Notes: generated by a model not told the origin, from the sequence alone. DNA of 64,000 bases from Pseudomonadales bacterium (GCA_022825925.1 JAJDVW010000022.1:287514-351513); one strand, 5' to 3'. Positions 43,201-50,829 are shown, counted from the first letter of the stretch. Translations and numbers: made by a program.

Positions 43201-44271
43201 TTCCGCCAATGTCCTCACCGTGGCGAAGATGGCCGTTTCCTCAACCTCGGATTGATCGGCATAGAGCACGAAGTCGCGCATCCTGAAGCCCGCATGCGCG
43301 GTGGCGTCGAGGCTCTCCAGCACCAGCCGAGACTTGCCGATCCCCGACGCCCCCACGACGCGCAGGAAGCTGCCCGGCTCGCCGACTTCGGCGACTGCGC
43401 GGGTCCGTAAGGTCGCGAGGCGACTGTCTTCAACTAGAGGCGACAGGACATGCTCCGACTGGCCGGCCCACTGCCCCCAGGAGCGGAAGGGACCCGTCGA
43501 CTGTGATTGGCTGCGCTCCTTGAGGTGAGCGACGAGCGGTGGGTAGTAGTTGGTCCACGCTGCGACTTGGTCGGCATCCCAGACGTGGATGCGCTCGGAG
43601 GCCACTGGGAAATCGACTTCGCGAATCTTGTCCACAACTCGGCGAGTGATGGCGTCTTTCTTCTTCGCCGTGAGCGACGTGGTGCAGAGGAGGACGTAGT
43701 GGGCACCCGCTTCGAGCGCGGTCCGGACCATCTCCTTGAGTCTCCCATCGTTGGCGAGGACTTCCTTGGCGGCCTTGGCCGGTGTGATGGCGCCGGTCTT
43801 GATCTGGAACTGGATGTAGCGGGCAGGCAGGTATGAGGTTCGGGGGCGGCCGTCCTGCCAGCGGATGTGCGCGTCCTCGCCACCGTCGGGGACAGAAAAG
43901 CGCTCCGCAACGTGAATGTCGTCGACCGGCAGGCCGTTGGCCTCTGCCTCCGCGTGCAGTAGCGAGCGCAGGAACTCGGGCGCTTGCCACTCGCGCAGGC
44001 GCATCACGTCCTCGCCACTGCATGTGAATGGCGCATCGGTCAATCGGGGTTTCTGGCGCCGGTGGTTGCCACCGAGCGCTTCGATGGCCGATGGATGGCG
44101 GTCAAGGAGTCGGAGTAGCTTGACCAGGCTTGCGGATGGCTGGATGTGGCCAGCCTCGTACTTGGCGAAGGCGCGTGGTCCACCACCGATGACGATACCG
44201 GCTTCGGCTTGGGTGAGGTCCAGCGCCTTTCGAATGTCGCGAATCTCGTCGGGCGTCATCGAGTCGGGCAT
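40246..44271 (-). CDS. Large HTH - nuclease-like - STAND/AAA NTPase protein, probable defence protein
   Basis: A 1341-residue multidomain protein. Residues about 4-60 are an MqsA/YgiT-type helix-turn-helix (TPDEIRDIRKALDLTQAEAG, then GGPRAFAKYEAGHIQPS). Residues about 85-215 look like an Mrr-type restriction endonuclease fold, with GEDAHIRW (D133) and FQIKTG (Q156-x-K158) as a D...QxK site. A P-loop NTPase follows, with Walker A GASGIGKS (307-314) and Walker B AIVVVDDC. The remaining ~850 residues are mostly helical, like sensor repeats of STAND proteins. The architecture resembles antiviral STAND (Avs-like) proteins with an added DNA-binding domain. It is tail-to-tail with res. ATG 44259 is an alternative start. 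Function is inferred. Confidence 0.68.
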   Translation of the reverse strand: MPDSMTPDEIRDIRKALDLTQAEAGIVIGGGPRAFAKYEAGHIQPSASLVKLLRLLDRHPSAIEALGGNHRRQKPRLTDAPFTCSGEDVMRLREWQAPEFLRSLLHAEAEANGLPVDDIHVAERFSVPDGGEDAHIRWQDGRPRTSYLPARYIQFQIKTGAITPAKAAKEVLANDGRLKEMVRTALEAGAHYVLLCTTSLTAKKKDAITRRVVDKIREVDFPVASERIHVWDADQVAAWTNYYPPLVAHLKERSQSQSTGPFRSWGQWAGQSEHVLSPLVEDSRLATLRTRAVAEVGEPGSFLRVVGASGIGKSRLVLESLDATAHAGFRMRDFVLYADQSEVEETAIFATVRTLAEHGTRAIVVVDDCAQRTHERLVSMVTGPGSGLSLVTIDSDDACSPSAGEGSTARVDLAPRTVAEGIIDRLLPGLASEDRRRLVLFSAGFPTIAVRVANSWTERTPVAHSTDKDFVRAFLCGRNDPAPETVMRTAMLIAAFGTVRHTSDQSETTDLAEWGHRLTPADMHVSIERLLDRGVVQRRGGLLVLQPRPVAMWLTELQWREWTTNQWSELLAGDVDPRLKANVARQLEWINQTDIAMRVAKFVLRPNGALESQDALHRRDNSSVLYRLAAIDAQGTVACLRRCLDDLSDLCTVRDGPRRDLVEAIARIAFREDTFEEAAWLMLRLAVAETEDGISNNATGQFAGLFPLVGGATEADGSQRLAILREAASSGGSEQRAVVAKALLAGASTTGSWRMVGAETHGSRPALEPWRPPTGEDAARYVTACVELVADAAMVRDTVGQQTKAELGRKLRALVLWGLMSVVEETVQRVRDAVGAWPEAAESLGDFVRFNAADVPPEIAQRARRLIESLEPATLSDRIHDLVSHMPFDYPLGEDLDYQERGRKQLEAVHAIAAEALHHPSVLAARIPKLCSGSQRWTGLFGEFLGARIDSPEDWLRRLVNALLEAPDVERNFDLLAGFLTGLSERDYGAVERFKREVSESKNLARSLPAICARLGLVDGDLSLAIGALRAGHLPPQSLETWALGSVLSNVSTDGLASLFDELYQHGFAGLATTVDLMTMLVHGDRQRLERLRPQLIQMASSIAQTDVPRQSGNVAYHAAALLRWLLEQGRHDEDACRLALVASQGLTQEGAWQRSFDLLSPLLPDLLSGFPDIAWPIIGQRILGNTTESVVLQMALASQPALHKSGSPPPIESLPPDTLIAWCSAFPDAAPACAASIVPVLVSGREESNESLLHPTFRRLLDQFGDDEDMLEAARRQIGSYSWSGSLTTYFAQYRTPLRSLHDHPVPRVTRWAKRMCRQLEHEIEKASARDAEEQAFWEI

Positions 44272-44297
44272 GTGTGACACCGAAAAGATGGTTGTTC

Positions 44298-44312
44298 TTG
44301 GCAAGACACCAA
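44298..44312. promoter_or_regulatory. Candidate operator upstream of the HTH-STAND gene
   Basis: TTGG (44298-44301), seven bases, CCAA (44309-44312) forms a perfect inverted repeat 27 bases ahead of the gene's ATG, inside an AT-richer stretch that probably holds its promoter. Because the protein begins with an MqsA-type DNA-binding domain, autoregulation at such a site is plausible. Confidence 0.3.
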
Positions 44313-44390
44313 TATGGTACAGTGGGCGGGCGCAGCGGCGCAAGCGAGCGAGATGCGCCGCAGATCGCAACGAAAACGCCTAGCGTGAGG

Positions 44391-44418
44391 GGAAAAGAAA
44401 ACGCCCCTTTCGGGGCGT
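44391..44418 (-). terminator. Intrinsic terminator, minus strand
   Basis: Read on the minus strand, ACGCCCC, GAAA tetraloop, GGGGCGT is a perfect 7-bp stem, followed directly by TTTCTTTTCC (44400 down to 44391). This is a textbook rho-independent terminator. It lies upstream of the STAND gene and would stop leftward transcripts arriving from beyond the NYN gene, or act as a leader attenuator if the STAND promoter lies to its right. Confidence 0.7.
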
Positions 44419-44554
44419 CGGGCCAGCACCCAAAGGCCGCTGGCGGGGTAACGGGCATGATCCGCTCACGGCGAACGCCTGTCAAGCGCCTTGGGTTCCT
44501 GTGCGTTCCCGAACAAGGAGTTGACGGCCGCTTTTTCGACATAGGGAGGCCACA

Positions 44555-45199
44555 ATGGAGGTGGAAGCAGACAATGAAGTCCGACCGGGACGGCGGCGTG
44601 CGATGGCCTATGTCGACGGGTTCAACCTGTACTACGGGCTGAAGGCGAAAGGCTGGCGTCGACTCTACTGGCTGAATCTCGTGGCGTTGTCAGAGCGGCT
44701 GCTGCGAGGTGATCAGAGATTGGCCGGGGTCAGGTACTTCACGTCGCGGATTCGTGACGCACGCAAGAGCGAGCGGCAGGACAAATTCCTGAGGGCGCTC
44801 GCCACCCTTCCGAAGCTGACCATCCACTACGGACACTTCCTGCAGAAGACGCTAACGTGCCGGAGATGCGGCACCGCGCGGTCTGTCTACGAGGAGAAGA
44901 TGACCGACGTGAACGTGGCCGTACACCTGCTTGGCGACGCTCAGGATGACCTGTTCGACACGGCTTTCGTCTTGTCGGCCGATAGCGACCTCGCGGGGCC
45001 GATCGAAGGGGTGCTCTCGCGCTATCCCGAGAAGCGGGTGATAGTGGCCTTCCCGCCAGCCCGCCGATCAGAGAAGCTCCGAAGTATCGCGAGTGGTGCG
45101 TTTACCATCGGCCGCAAGGTCCTCAAGGACAGTCAGCTTCCAGATGCGGTAGAGGGAGACGACGGGTCCGTTGTCATGCGTCCGGAAACTTGGCGTTGA
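44555..45199 (+). CDS. NYN domain (LabA/PIN-like) nuclease-type protein
   Basis: A 214-residue NYN-domain protein. The acidic residues expected for a PIN-like metal-dependent RNase are present in AMAYVDGFNLYYGLK, YEEKMTDVNVAVHLL and VLSADSDLAGPIEGVL. Between them, LTCRRCGTARSVYEEK has a CxxC pair that could bind zinc. The ATG at 44555 follows a strong AGGGAGG. It is divergent from the HTH-STAND gene across 283 bases. NYN proteins are RNA-cleaving or RNA-binding and are common in defence and toxin contexts. Whether it works with the STAND protein is not shown by sequence. Confidence 0.83.
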   Translation: MEVEADNEVRPGRRRAMAYVDGFNLYYGLKAKGWRRLYWLNLVALSERLLRGDQRLAGVRYFTSRIRDARKSERQDKFLRALATLPKLTIHYGHFLQKTLTCRRCGTARSVYEEKMTDVNVAVHLLGDAQDDLFDTAFVLSADSDLAGPIEGVLSRYPEKRVIVAFPPARRSEKLRSIASGAFTIGRKVLKDSQLPDAVEGDDGSVVMRPETWR

Positions 45200-45204
45200 T
45201 CGGT

Positions 45205-45230
45205 GCCACCGGGCCTGCATCGCCGGTGGT
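45205..45230. terminator. Candidate hairpin between convergent NYN and permease genes
   Basis: GCCACCGG (45205-45212), a 10-base loop and CCGGTGGT (45223-45230) form an 8-bp stem (one G-T pair) in the 62-base convergent gap. There is no T-tract, so it may be a weak bidirectional terminator. Confidence 0.4.
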
Positions 45231-45261
45231 GATCGGGACGGGGCGAGCGCGGGCGGACGTC

Positions 45262-46140
45262 TCAAGTTCCTGAAGACCCCGGGCCCGCCGCGATCACCGG
45301 CGTGCCTCGTACGGTGTCCCTGCGGTCCAGCGCGTCGCGCAGTCGGTCCCCGAGCACGTTGCACGCGAGCAGGGTCACGGCCAGCAGCGTCGCCGGGAAG
45401 ACCAGTTGCCACCACGAGGTCTGCATCGTTCTCGCACCGTCGGCGATCAGCACGCCCCAACTCGTGTCGGGCTCCTGGATGCCGAGACCGAGGAAGCTGA
45501 TGAAGCTCTCGGCAAGGATCACGCCGGGGACGGTCAGCGTCGCGTAGACCACGGCAGGACCGAGGACGTTCGGCAACACGTGGCGCAGCACGATACGGGC
45601 CCGGCCGGCCCCGAGGGCCCTGGCCGCATCGACGTAGGCTTCCTGCCGGACGGCCAGCGTCTGGCCCCGCACGATGCGGGCGAGATCGAGCCAGGAAACG
45701 GCGCCGAGCGCGATGAACAGCAGGTACGGATTGCGCCCGAAGACGACGATGAGCAGGATGACGAACAGCACGAATGGCAGGGCGTACAACGCGTCGACGA
45801 TGCGCATCATCACCTGGTCGACGCGGCCGCCGAGAAACCCGGCGACCGCTCCGTAGGGTAGGCCGATAAGCACGCTCACCCCGGTGGCCAGGAGCGCGAT
45901 GGCGATGGACACGCGCGCGCCGGAGAAGCTCCGCGTCAGCAGGTCGCGCCCGACGCCGTCGGTGCCGAACCAGTGGGCCGCGGCGGGCGCCTGGTCGATC
46001 GCGTCCCAGTCGACTTCGTCGAGGGCCCACGGGGAGGCCATGGGGACGAGGATGGCCAGGACGATCACCGTGCACAACGCGAGGAAGCAGGTCCGCGACC
46101 ACCATGTCCCGAGCGCGGCGTGGCGGAACAGGTCGTTCAT
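45262..46140 (-). CDS. Peptide ABC transporter permease (DppC/OppC type), second system
   Basis: A 292-residue inner-membrane permease: N-terminal helix CFLALCTVIVLAILVPMAS, HWFGTDGVGRDLLTRSFSGARVS, EAA loop VRQEAYVDAARALGAG and SWLDLARIVRGQT are typical of DppC/OppC. It is coupled to the DppB-type gene by ATGA. It is the last gene of this importer in the window; a complete system would need two ATPases, but the next gene is the convergent NYN gene, so the ATPases are missing or encoded elsewhere. Confidence 0.88.
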   Translation of the reverse strand: MNDLFRHAALGTWWSRTCFLALCTVIVLAILVPMASPWALDEVDWDAIDQAPAAAHWFGTDGVGRDLLTRSFSGARVSIAIALLATGVSVLIGLPYGAVAGFLGGRVDQVMMRIVDALYALPFVLFVILLIVVFGRNPYLLFIALGAVSWLDLARIVRGQTLAVRQEAYVDAARALGAGRARIVLRHVLPNVLGPAVVYATLTVPGVILAESFISFLGLGIQEPDTSWGVLIADGARTMQTSWWQLVFPATLLAVTLLACNVLGDRLRDALDRRDTVRGTPVIAAGPGSSGT

Positions 46141-47072
46141 CCGCCGCGCCCGGTACGGCCCAGCCGGATACGCGGGTCGAGCCGGCTGTAGAGCAGATCC
46201 ACTGCCAGGTTGAAGACCAGGATCAGCGTGGCGTACACCACGACCGTGCCCATCACCAACGTGTAGTCGCGGTTCAGGGCGCCCTGCACGAAGTACCGGC
46301 CGAGCCCCGGCAGGGAGAACACCTCCTCGATCACCATCGACCCCGCGAGCAGCGCAGCCGCGGCGGGCCCGAGGAACGACACGACGGGAATCAGCGCGGG
46401 AGGCAGGAGATGCCGTGCCACGATGCGGCGCGTCGGGAGCCCCTTTGCCAGCGCCGTCCGGACGTGGGGCGCCGTGAGCGTCTCCGCCACACTGCCCCGC
46501 GTCAACCGCGTGAAGGCGGCGAGATAGGGCAGGGCGAGGGCTACTGCGGGCAGCACCGCGTGCGCCGGCGTGGTGAAGCCACCGGCGGGAAGCCATCCCA
46601 GGGTAACGGCGAACACGAGCACCAGGAGGGGTGCCACGACGATGGGCGGCAGGGCCAGTCCGGCGGTGGCCGCGAAGGTCAGCCACCGGTCCCGGGGCCC
46701 GTCCCGCGCAAGCGCTGCCCCCGTGCCGGCGGCGATACCGAGCCCCGCGGCGAGGGCCAGCGCCAGTCCGCCGACCGTGAGGCTCACGGGCAGGCCGCCG
46801 GCGATCAGCTCGTTGACGGTGAAGTCCTTGCTGCGAAAGGACGGGCCGAGGTCGCCGCGCAGCAGCATGCCGAGATACCGCGCGTACTGTGCGACCAGCG
46901 GTTCGTCGAGGTGGTAGGCCGCGCGCAGGTTGGCTTCGACCTCCGGCGTCAGCCGGCGTTCACCGTCGAAGGGGCCTCCGGGAGCGACCCGGAGCAGGAA
47001 GAACACCACGGTGACGACCGCCCACAGCGTGACGAGCGAGGCGGCCAGGCGCCGCGCCAGGTAGGTGGTCAT
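46137..47072 (-). CDS. Peptide ABC transporter permease (DppB/OppB type), second system
   Basis: A 311-residue permease with an N-terminal helix LVTLWAVVTVVFFLLRVAPGGPF, the LGPSFRSKDFTVNELI segment and EAA loop VRTALAKGLPTRRIVARHLL. GPFDGERRLTPEVEANLRAAYHLDEPLVAQY matches the OppB-type periplasmic loop more than DppB, so this system may favour oligopeptides. It follows the binding-protein gene by 31 bases and overlaps the next permease by four. Confidence 0.88.
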   Translation of the reverse strand: MTTYLARRLAASLVTLWAVVTVVFFLLRVAPGGPFDGERRLTPEVEANLRAAYHLDEPLVAQYARYLGMLLRGDLGPSFRSKDFTVNELIAGGLPVSLTVGGLALALAAGLGIAAGTGAALARDGPRDRWLTFAATAGLALPPIVVAPLLVLVFAVTLGWLPAGGFTTPAHAVLPAVALALPYLAAFTRLTRGSVAETLTAPHVRTALAKGLPTRRIVARHLLPPALIPVVSFLGPAAAALLAGSMVIEEVFSLPGLGRYFVQGALNRDYTLVMGTVVVYATLILVFNLAVDLLYSRLDPRIRLGRTGRGG

Positions 47073-47103
47073 CGTTCGACCGCTGCCGGTCGCTGCGCTC
47101 CCG

Positions 47104-48783
47104 TCAGCGTTCGTTCCATGTAAGGTATCGCGCGCCGTGGACGTTGCGGGGATTGGCGTGCCAGCCGCCGATACGCGGGTCGACCAGGGCGCGGATGGTC
47201 ACGGCATAGAGCGGGGTGACCGGGTGCTCCGCGAGTCCGACGGTCTCGGCTTCCCGTAGCAGCCCGATGCGGCGCGCGAGGTCGGCTTCGGCGTGCGCAC
47301 GGTCCATCAGGGCGTCGAACGCCGCGGACGCAAACCGTCCGTAGTTGACGTCGCCGGTGTCCGACACCAGCAGGTTGAGGTAGTGCTCGGGGTTGTTCTC
47401 GCCGAACCAGCCGGCCTGGGCGACCTCGAAGTTGCCCTGGCGGAGGTCGGCGAAGTGACTCTTGAGTTCGGTGTGGTGCAGCGTGGTCGCGACGCCGATG
47501 TCCTTCCACATGGCGGCGATGGCGACCTGGACGCGCTTCGATTCGTCTCCGCTGATGTAGCGCAAGGTGACGTTGAGGGGTTTGTCCGGCCCGTAGCCGG
47601 CGTCCCCGAGCAGTTCGCGGGCGCGTTCCAATCGCGCGTCGCGGGTGCCGGCTGCCGCGACGGCGCTCCGGTAGCCCGGCACCATCGGCGGCACCAGGGA
47701 CACGCTCGGCACCTCGTCGCTCCGCATCACGCGCCCGGTGAGGAGTTCCCGGTCGATCGCGATGCCGAGCGCCTCGCGGACCCGCGCGTCGTCGAAGGGG
47801 GGCTGCGTGACGTTGAAGACGAGATACATGATCGACACGAGCGGGGTCAGCCGCAGGTGGTCGGCGAGGTTCTTCCGTACCCAGTCCATCTCGCTGGAGG
47901 GGAAGTCGCCGATGGCGTCGATCTCCCCTGCGCGGTAGCGGTTGAAGGCTGCGTAGGAGTCGGCCGTCGGCAGGTAGCGCACCCCGTCGAGCGTCACCGA
48001 GTCGGCGTCATGGAAGTGGGCATTGCGCCGCAGCGTGACGTGCGCGTGGGGCTGCCAGTCCTCGAGGACGAACGCGCCGTTCGAGACCATGCGGCCCGGC
48101 TTCACCCAGTCCGCGCCCAGGACCTCGACGGTATGGGCGGGCACCGGATACCCCGTCGGATAGATGAGCCGCTCGGTGAAGAAGGGGAATGGCTGCTCGA
48201 GTTCGACCACCAAGGTACGCGGTGCCTCCGCCCGGACTCCGAGCGCCGTGGGCGGGAGCTCGCCGGCATTGACCGCCGCGGCATTCCTGACGGGGTACAT
48301 GAAGTGCGCCAGGCTCGCCGCCGTCGCCGGGTCGAGCAGGCGCCGGAAGGCGTAGACGAAGTCTCCGGCCGTGACCGGCTGCCCGTCGGACCACTTCCCG
48401 TCCTCGCGCAGTTCGAAGGTCCAGACCAGGCCGTCGTCCGAGACCGACCACCGCTCGGCGGCGCCGGGCACGATGTTGCCGTGCGCGTCGAACGTGGTAA
48501 GCCCGAGGAACAGGTCGTTGAGGATCGTCTCTTCGAGGCGCAGGTTGTAGCGGTGCGGGTCGAGGGTCTCGGGCTCGCCGCCGTTGCCGATGCACAGGAC
48601 CTTGGCGTCCACGGCGCCGGCCAGGAGGACCGGCGCCGAGAGGACTAGCGGGAGATACCGCAACGCGCCGCGCCTAGTGTGCGGGTGGGCGCTTCGTGCC
48701 TGATGGTCAACTTCCGGGCCCCCTGTGCAAGAGGTGCCTGATCGTATCACCACGCATCGCCCGGGCGACCGGTGCCGTGACAT
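47104..48783 (-). CDS. Oligopeptide ABC transporter substrate-binding protein (OppA/MppA type)
   Basis: A family 5 binding protein of about 559 residues. Mature-domain features are GNGGEPETLDPHRYNLRLEE, ERWSVSDDGLVWTFELREDGKWSDGQPVTAGDFVYAFRR and REALGIAIDRELLTGRVMR, closer to OppA/MppA than the two binding proteins at 16-22 kb. A hydrophobic export signal (YLPLVLSAPVLLAGAVDA) precedes them. The start is uncertain: ATG 48783 gives an unusually long n-region of about 40 residues, and a later in-frame start such as a GTG or TTG nearer the signal may be used. It heads the operon with two permeases and is divergent from an MFS gene. Confidence 0.85.
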   Translation of the reverse strand: MSRHRSPGRCVVIRSGTSCTGGPEVDHQARSAHPHTRRGALRYLPLVLSAPVLLAGAVDAKVLCIGNGGEPETLDPHRYNLRLEETILNDLFLGLTTFDAHGNIVPGAAERWSVSDDGLVWTFELREDGKWSDGQPVTAGDFVYAFRRLLDPATAASLAHFMYPVRNAAAVNAGELPPTALGVRAEAPRTLVVELEQPFPFFTERLIYPTGYPVPAHTVEVLGADWVKPGRMVSNGAFVLEDWQPHAHVTLRRNAHFHDADSVTLDGVRYLPTADSYAAFNRYRAGEIDAIGDFPSSEMDWVRKNLADHLRLTPLVSIMYLVFNVTQPPFDDARVREALGIAIDRELLTGRVMRSDEVPSVSLVPPMVPGYRSAVAAAGTRDARLERARELLGDAGYGPDKPLNVTLRYISGDESKRVQVAIAAMWKDIGVATTLHHTELKSHFADLRQGNFEVAQAGWFGENNPEHYLNLLVSDTGDVNYGRFASAAFDALMDRAHAEADLARRIGLLREAETVGLAEHPVTPLYAVTIRALVDPRIGGWHANPRNVHGARYLTWNER

Positions 48784-48811
48784 GGGACGTTTGACATTGC
48801 TTTGTATTGTA

Positions 48812-48829
48812 TGAGACAACGAAGTCTCA
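48812..48829. promoter_or_regulatory. Candidate TetR-type operator
   Basis: A perfect inverted repeat TGAGAC-AACGAA-GTCTCA lies in the divergent gap between the OppA-type gene and the MFS gene, 13 bases before the MFS start. A TTGACA hexamer is present at 48791-48796. The MFS operon encodes its own TetR-family regulator, which would be expected to bind such a site. Confidence 0.5.
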
Positions 48830-48842
48830 GAAGGGGGTTCGG

Positions 48843-50273
48843 ATGCGCTTCCCGTCCAACGGCCTTGCGTTCGGCGCGTCTGGTACCGCCGGCGGTCTCA
48901 TCAGCAACGGGATCGCCTATTTCCTGCTGATCTACTACAGTCAGGTCGTCGGCCTGGACCCGGCCCTCGCCGGCTTCGCCCTCCTGCTGGCACTGGTCTT
49001 CGATGCCGTCTCCGATCCCCTCGTCGGACGTTGGTCGGACCGCATCCGCACGCGCCTCGGGCGGCGCCACCCGTTCCTGTACGCCTCCGTCCTCCCGGTG
49101 GCGCTCTGCTACTACTGCCTCTGGGTGCCGCCGGCACTGTCCGAGACCGGCCTGTTCGCCTGGCTGCTGGCGTTCACCATCGGCCTGCGGCTGTCGCTGA
49201 CGATGCACTCGGTGCCGTTCAACGCGCTGCTGCCGGAGCTGGCGCCGGATTACGACGAACGCACCCGGCTGATGAACTACTCCGTGTCCGCCGCCTGGTT
49301 CTTCGGGACGCTCATCTCGGTGGCCATGTACGCGTGGTGGCTCGCGGACTCGCCGGAGTACCCGGACGGCGCCGGGGTACTGCGGCGCTCGGGTTACGTG
49401 GACGCGGGCGCGGTGGCGGCGGTGGCCGTCTGCATCTGCCTCGCGGTCGCGGCGGCCGTGACCCATCGACACATTCCGACGCTTGCCGGACCCCCTCGGC
49501 GGTCGCCGTCCCGCGGGCGCGCCCTCGGCGAGATCGTGGGTACGCTGAACGACCGCAACCTCGTCGTGCTCCTCGCCAGTACCGTGCTGGGGGCCGTCGC
49601 GGGCGGGACGTCGAGCGCGCTGTGGGCGTACATGCAACCCTGGTTCTGGGGTCTCGGCAGCGACGAGATCCGCACGATCCTGGCGGCCCAGCTCGTGGCG
49701 CCGCCGGTGGCGCTGGCGCTCCTGCCCCGGGTCACGCGCGGCAGCGACAAGAAGACGCGGCTGATCCAGTTCTCCGTGCTTGCCATCGCCGTCGTGTGCG
49801 GTCCGGTCTTCCTGGACCTGGTAGGCGCTTTCCCGGCGGCCTATCACCCGCTGCGCTTTCCGCTGCTGGTCGTGTTCGGGGTCCTGCAGGTCGTGCTGTC
49901 CGTCATGACCGGCGCCCTCGGCGCGTCGATGGTGGCGGACGTGGTCGATGCCCGGGCCGCGGCCGTCGGCCGGCGGGAGGAGGGCCTGGTCATGGCGACG
50001 CTCTCCTTTGTCGGCAAGGTCGCCGGCGGCATGGGTGTCTGGATGGGCGGCCTGGTGCTGACCGTGATCGACTTCCCCACCGCGGGGGAGATCGCCACCC
50101 TCGACCGGGGGGTCATCGAGCGGCTGGGATGGTGGTACGCGCCGCTGCTGGCGGGCCTGTATGCGGCTTCCATCGTGGCGCTGCGCTTCTATCGCCTGGG
50201 CCGGGGAGACCACCTGGAGCACCTGGCGGCGCTAAGCCACCGGGACCGGAGGAACGCGGCGGATGGGGCCTGA
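48843..50273 (+). CDS. MFS transporter, sugar:cation symporter (GPH/MFS_2) type
   Basis: A 476-residue carrier with about twelve membrane segments. The opening LAFGASGTAGGLISNGIAYFLLIYYSQVVGL, the VFDAVSDPLVGRWSDRIRTRLGRRHPFLYAS loop and SVPFNALLPELAPDYDERTRL are hallmark MFS_2/GPH features (family of melibiose-type sodium or proton symporters, which also includes lipid-related carriers). ATG 48843 follows AAGGGGG; an upstream in-frame ATG crosses the operator palindrome and was rejected. It overlaps the TetR gene by 11 bases, forming an operon with regulator and Rieske oxygenase. Confidence 0.85.
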   Translation: MRFPSNGLAFGASGTAGGLISNGIAYFLLIYYSQVVGLDPALAGFALLLALVFDAVSDPLVGRWSDRIRTRLGRRHPFLYASVLPVALCYYCLWVPPALSETGLFAWLLAFTIGLRLSLTMHSVPFNALLPELAPDYDERTRLMNYSVSAAWFFGTLISVAMYAWWLADSPEYPDGAGVLRRSGYVDAGAVAAVAVCICLAVAAAVTHRHIPTLAGPPRRSPSRGRALGEIVGTLNDRNLVVLLASTVLGAVAGGTSSALWAYMQPWFWGLGSDEIRTILAAQLVAPPVALALLPRVTRGSDKKTRLIQFSVLAIAVVCGPVFLDLVGAFPAAYHPLRFPLLVVFGVLQVVLSVMTGALGASMVADVVDARAAAVGRREEGLVMATLSFVGKVAGGMGVWMGGLVLTVIDFPTAGEIATLDRGVIERLGWWYAPLLAGLYAASIVALRFYRLGRGDHLEHLAALSHRDRRNAADGA

Positions 50274-50829
50274 CCGGCAAGCGGGGCTGCGACCCACCGC
50301 GCGGCGCGCGATCGTCGACGCGGCCATCCGGCTCTGGGCCGTCAACCCGGGCGCCTCGCTGAGCGAAGTTGCGCTGCGAGCGGGGGTCGGCCGGGCGACG
50401 CTGCATCGTCACTTCCACGGGCGCGAGGCACTGCTCGATGAAGTGGCGCGCATCTGCCTCGAGGAGATGCGGGATGCGGTCGGAGACACCGTCAACCCGC
50501 ACGCCGGCGCCCGGGAGCGCCTGCGGGCGATGTTCGAGGCCGTGGTCCCGCTGGGCGACCGGTACAGCTTCCTGCACCGGGAGTCCGTGGCGGCCGAGGA
50601 CGCCGCCGCCGGCTATCGGGCGCAGCTCGACTGGGCCGCGGGACTGGTGTCCGATCTCAAGGCGGAGGGGGACCTCGCTCCGGACGTGCCGTCGGCCTGG
50701 GTGGTGGGACAGATCGATCAACTGGTGTGGACCGCCTGGAGCCAGGTCGCGGGGGGGCGCGTCGCCGCCGCCGACGCGGCGTCCCTGTGCGTCCGCACGC
50801 TGCTGGAAGGACTGGGAGGAAAGAGATGA
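50263..50829 (+). CDS. TetR/AcrR family transcriptional regulator
   Basis: A 188-residue regulator. The N-terminal helix-turn-helix is RRAIVDAAIRLW to SLSEVALRAGVGRATLHRHF (about 15-51), followed by the family HGREALLDEVARICLEEM and a helical ligand-binding domain. It lies within an operon, overlapping the MFS gene upstream and the Rieske oxygenase downstream (ATGA), so it most likely controls this operon through the palindrome before the MFS gene. The inducer is unknown but may be the oxygenase substrate. Confidence 0.88.
   Translation: MGPDRQAGLRPTARRAIVDAAIRLWAVNPGASLSEVALRAGVGRATLHRHFHGREALLDEVARICLEEMRDAVGDTVNPHAGARERLRAMFEAVVPLGDRYSFLHRESVAAEDAAAGYRAQLDWAAGLVSDLKAEGDLAPDVPSAWVVGQIDQLVWTAWSQVAGGRVAAADAASLCVRTLLEGLGGKR

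Noticed and set aside
44335..44460. Small RNA or CRISPR-like repeat around the hairpin upstream of the NYN gene
   Set aside because: Only one hairpin is present, with no repeated units or spacers; an intrinsic terminator explains it.
48807..48842. Upstream ATG 48807 as the start of the MFS gene
   Set aside because: It would place the operator palindrome inside the coding region; ATG 48843 has a strong ribosome site directly before the first conserved residues.
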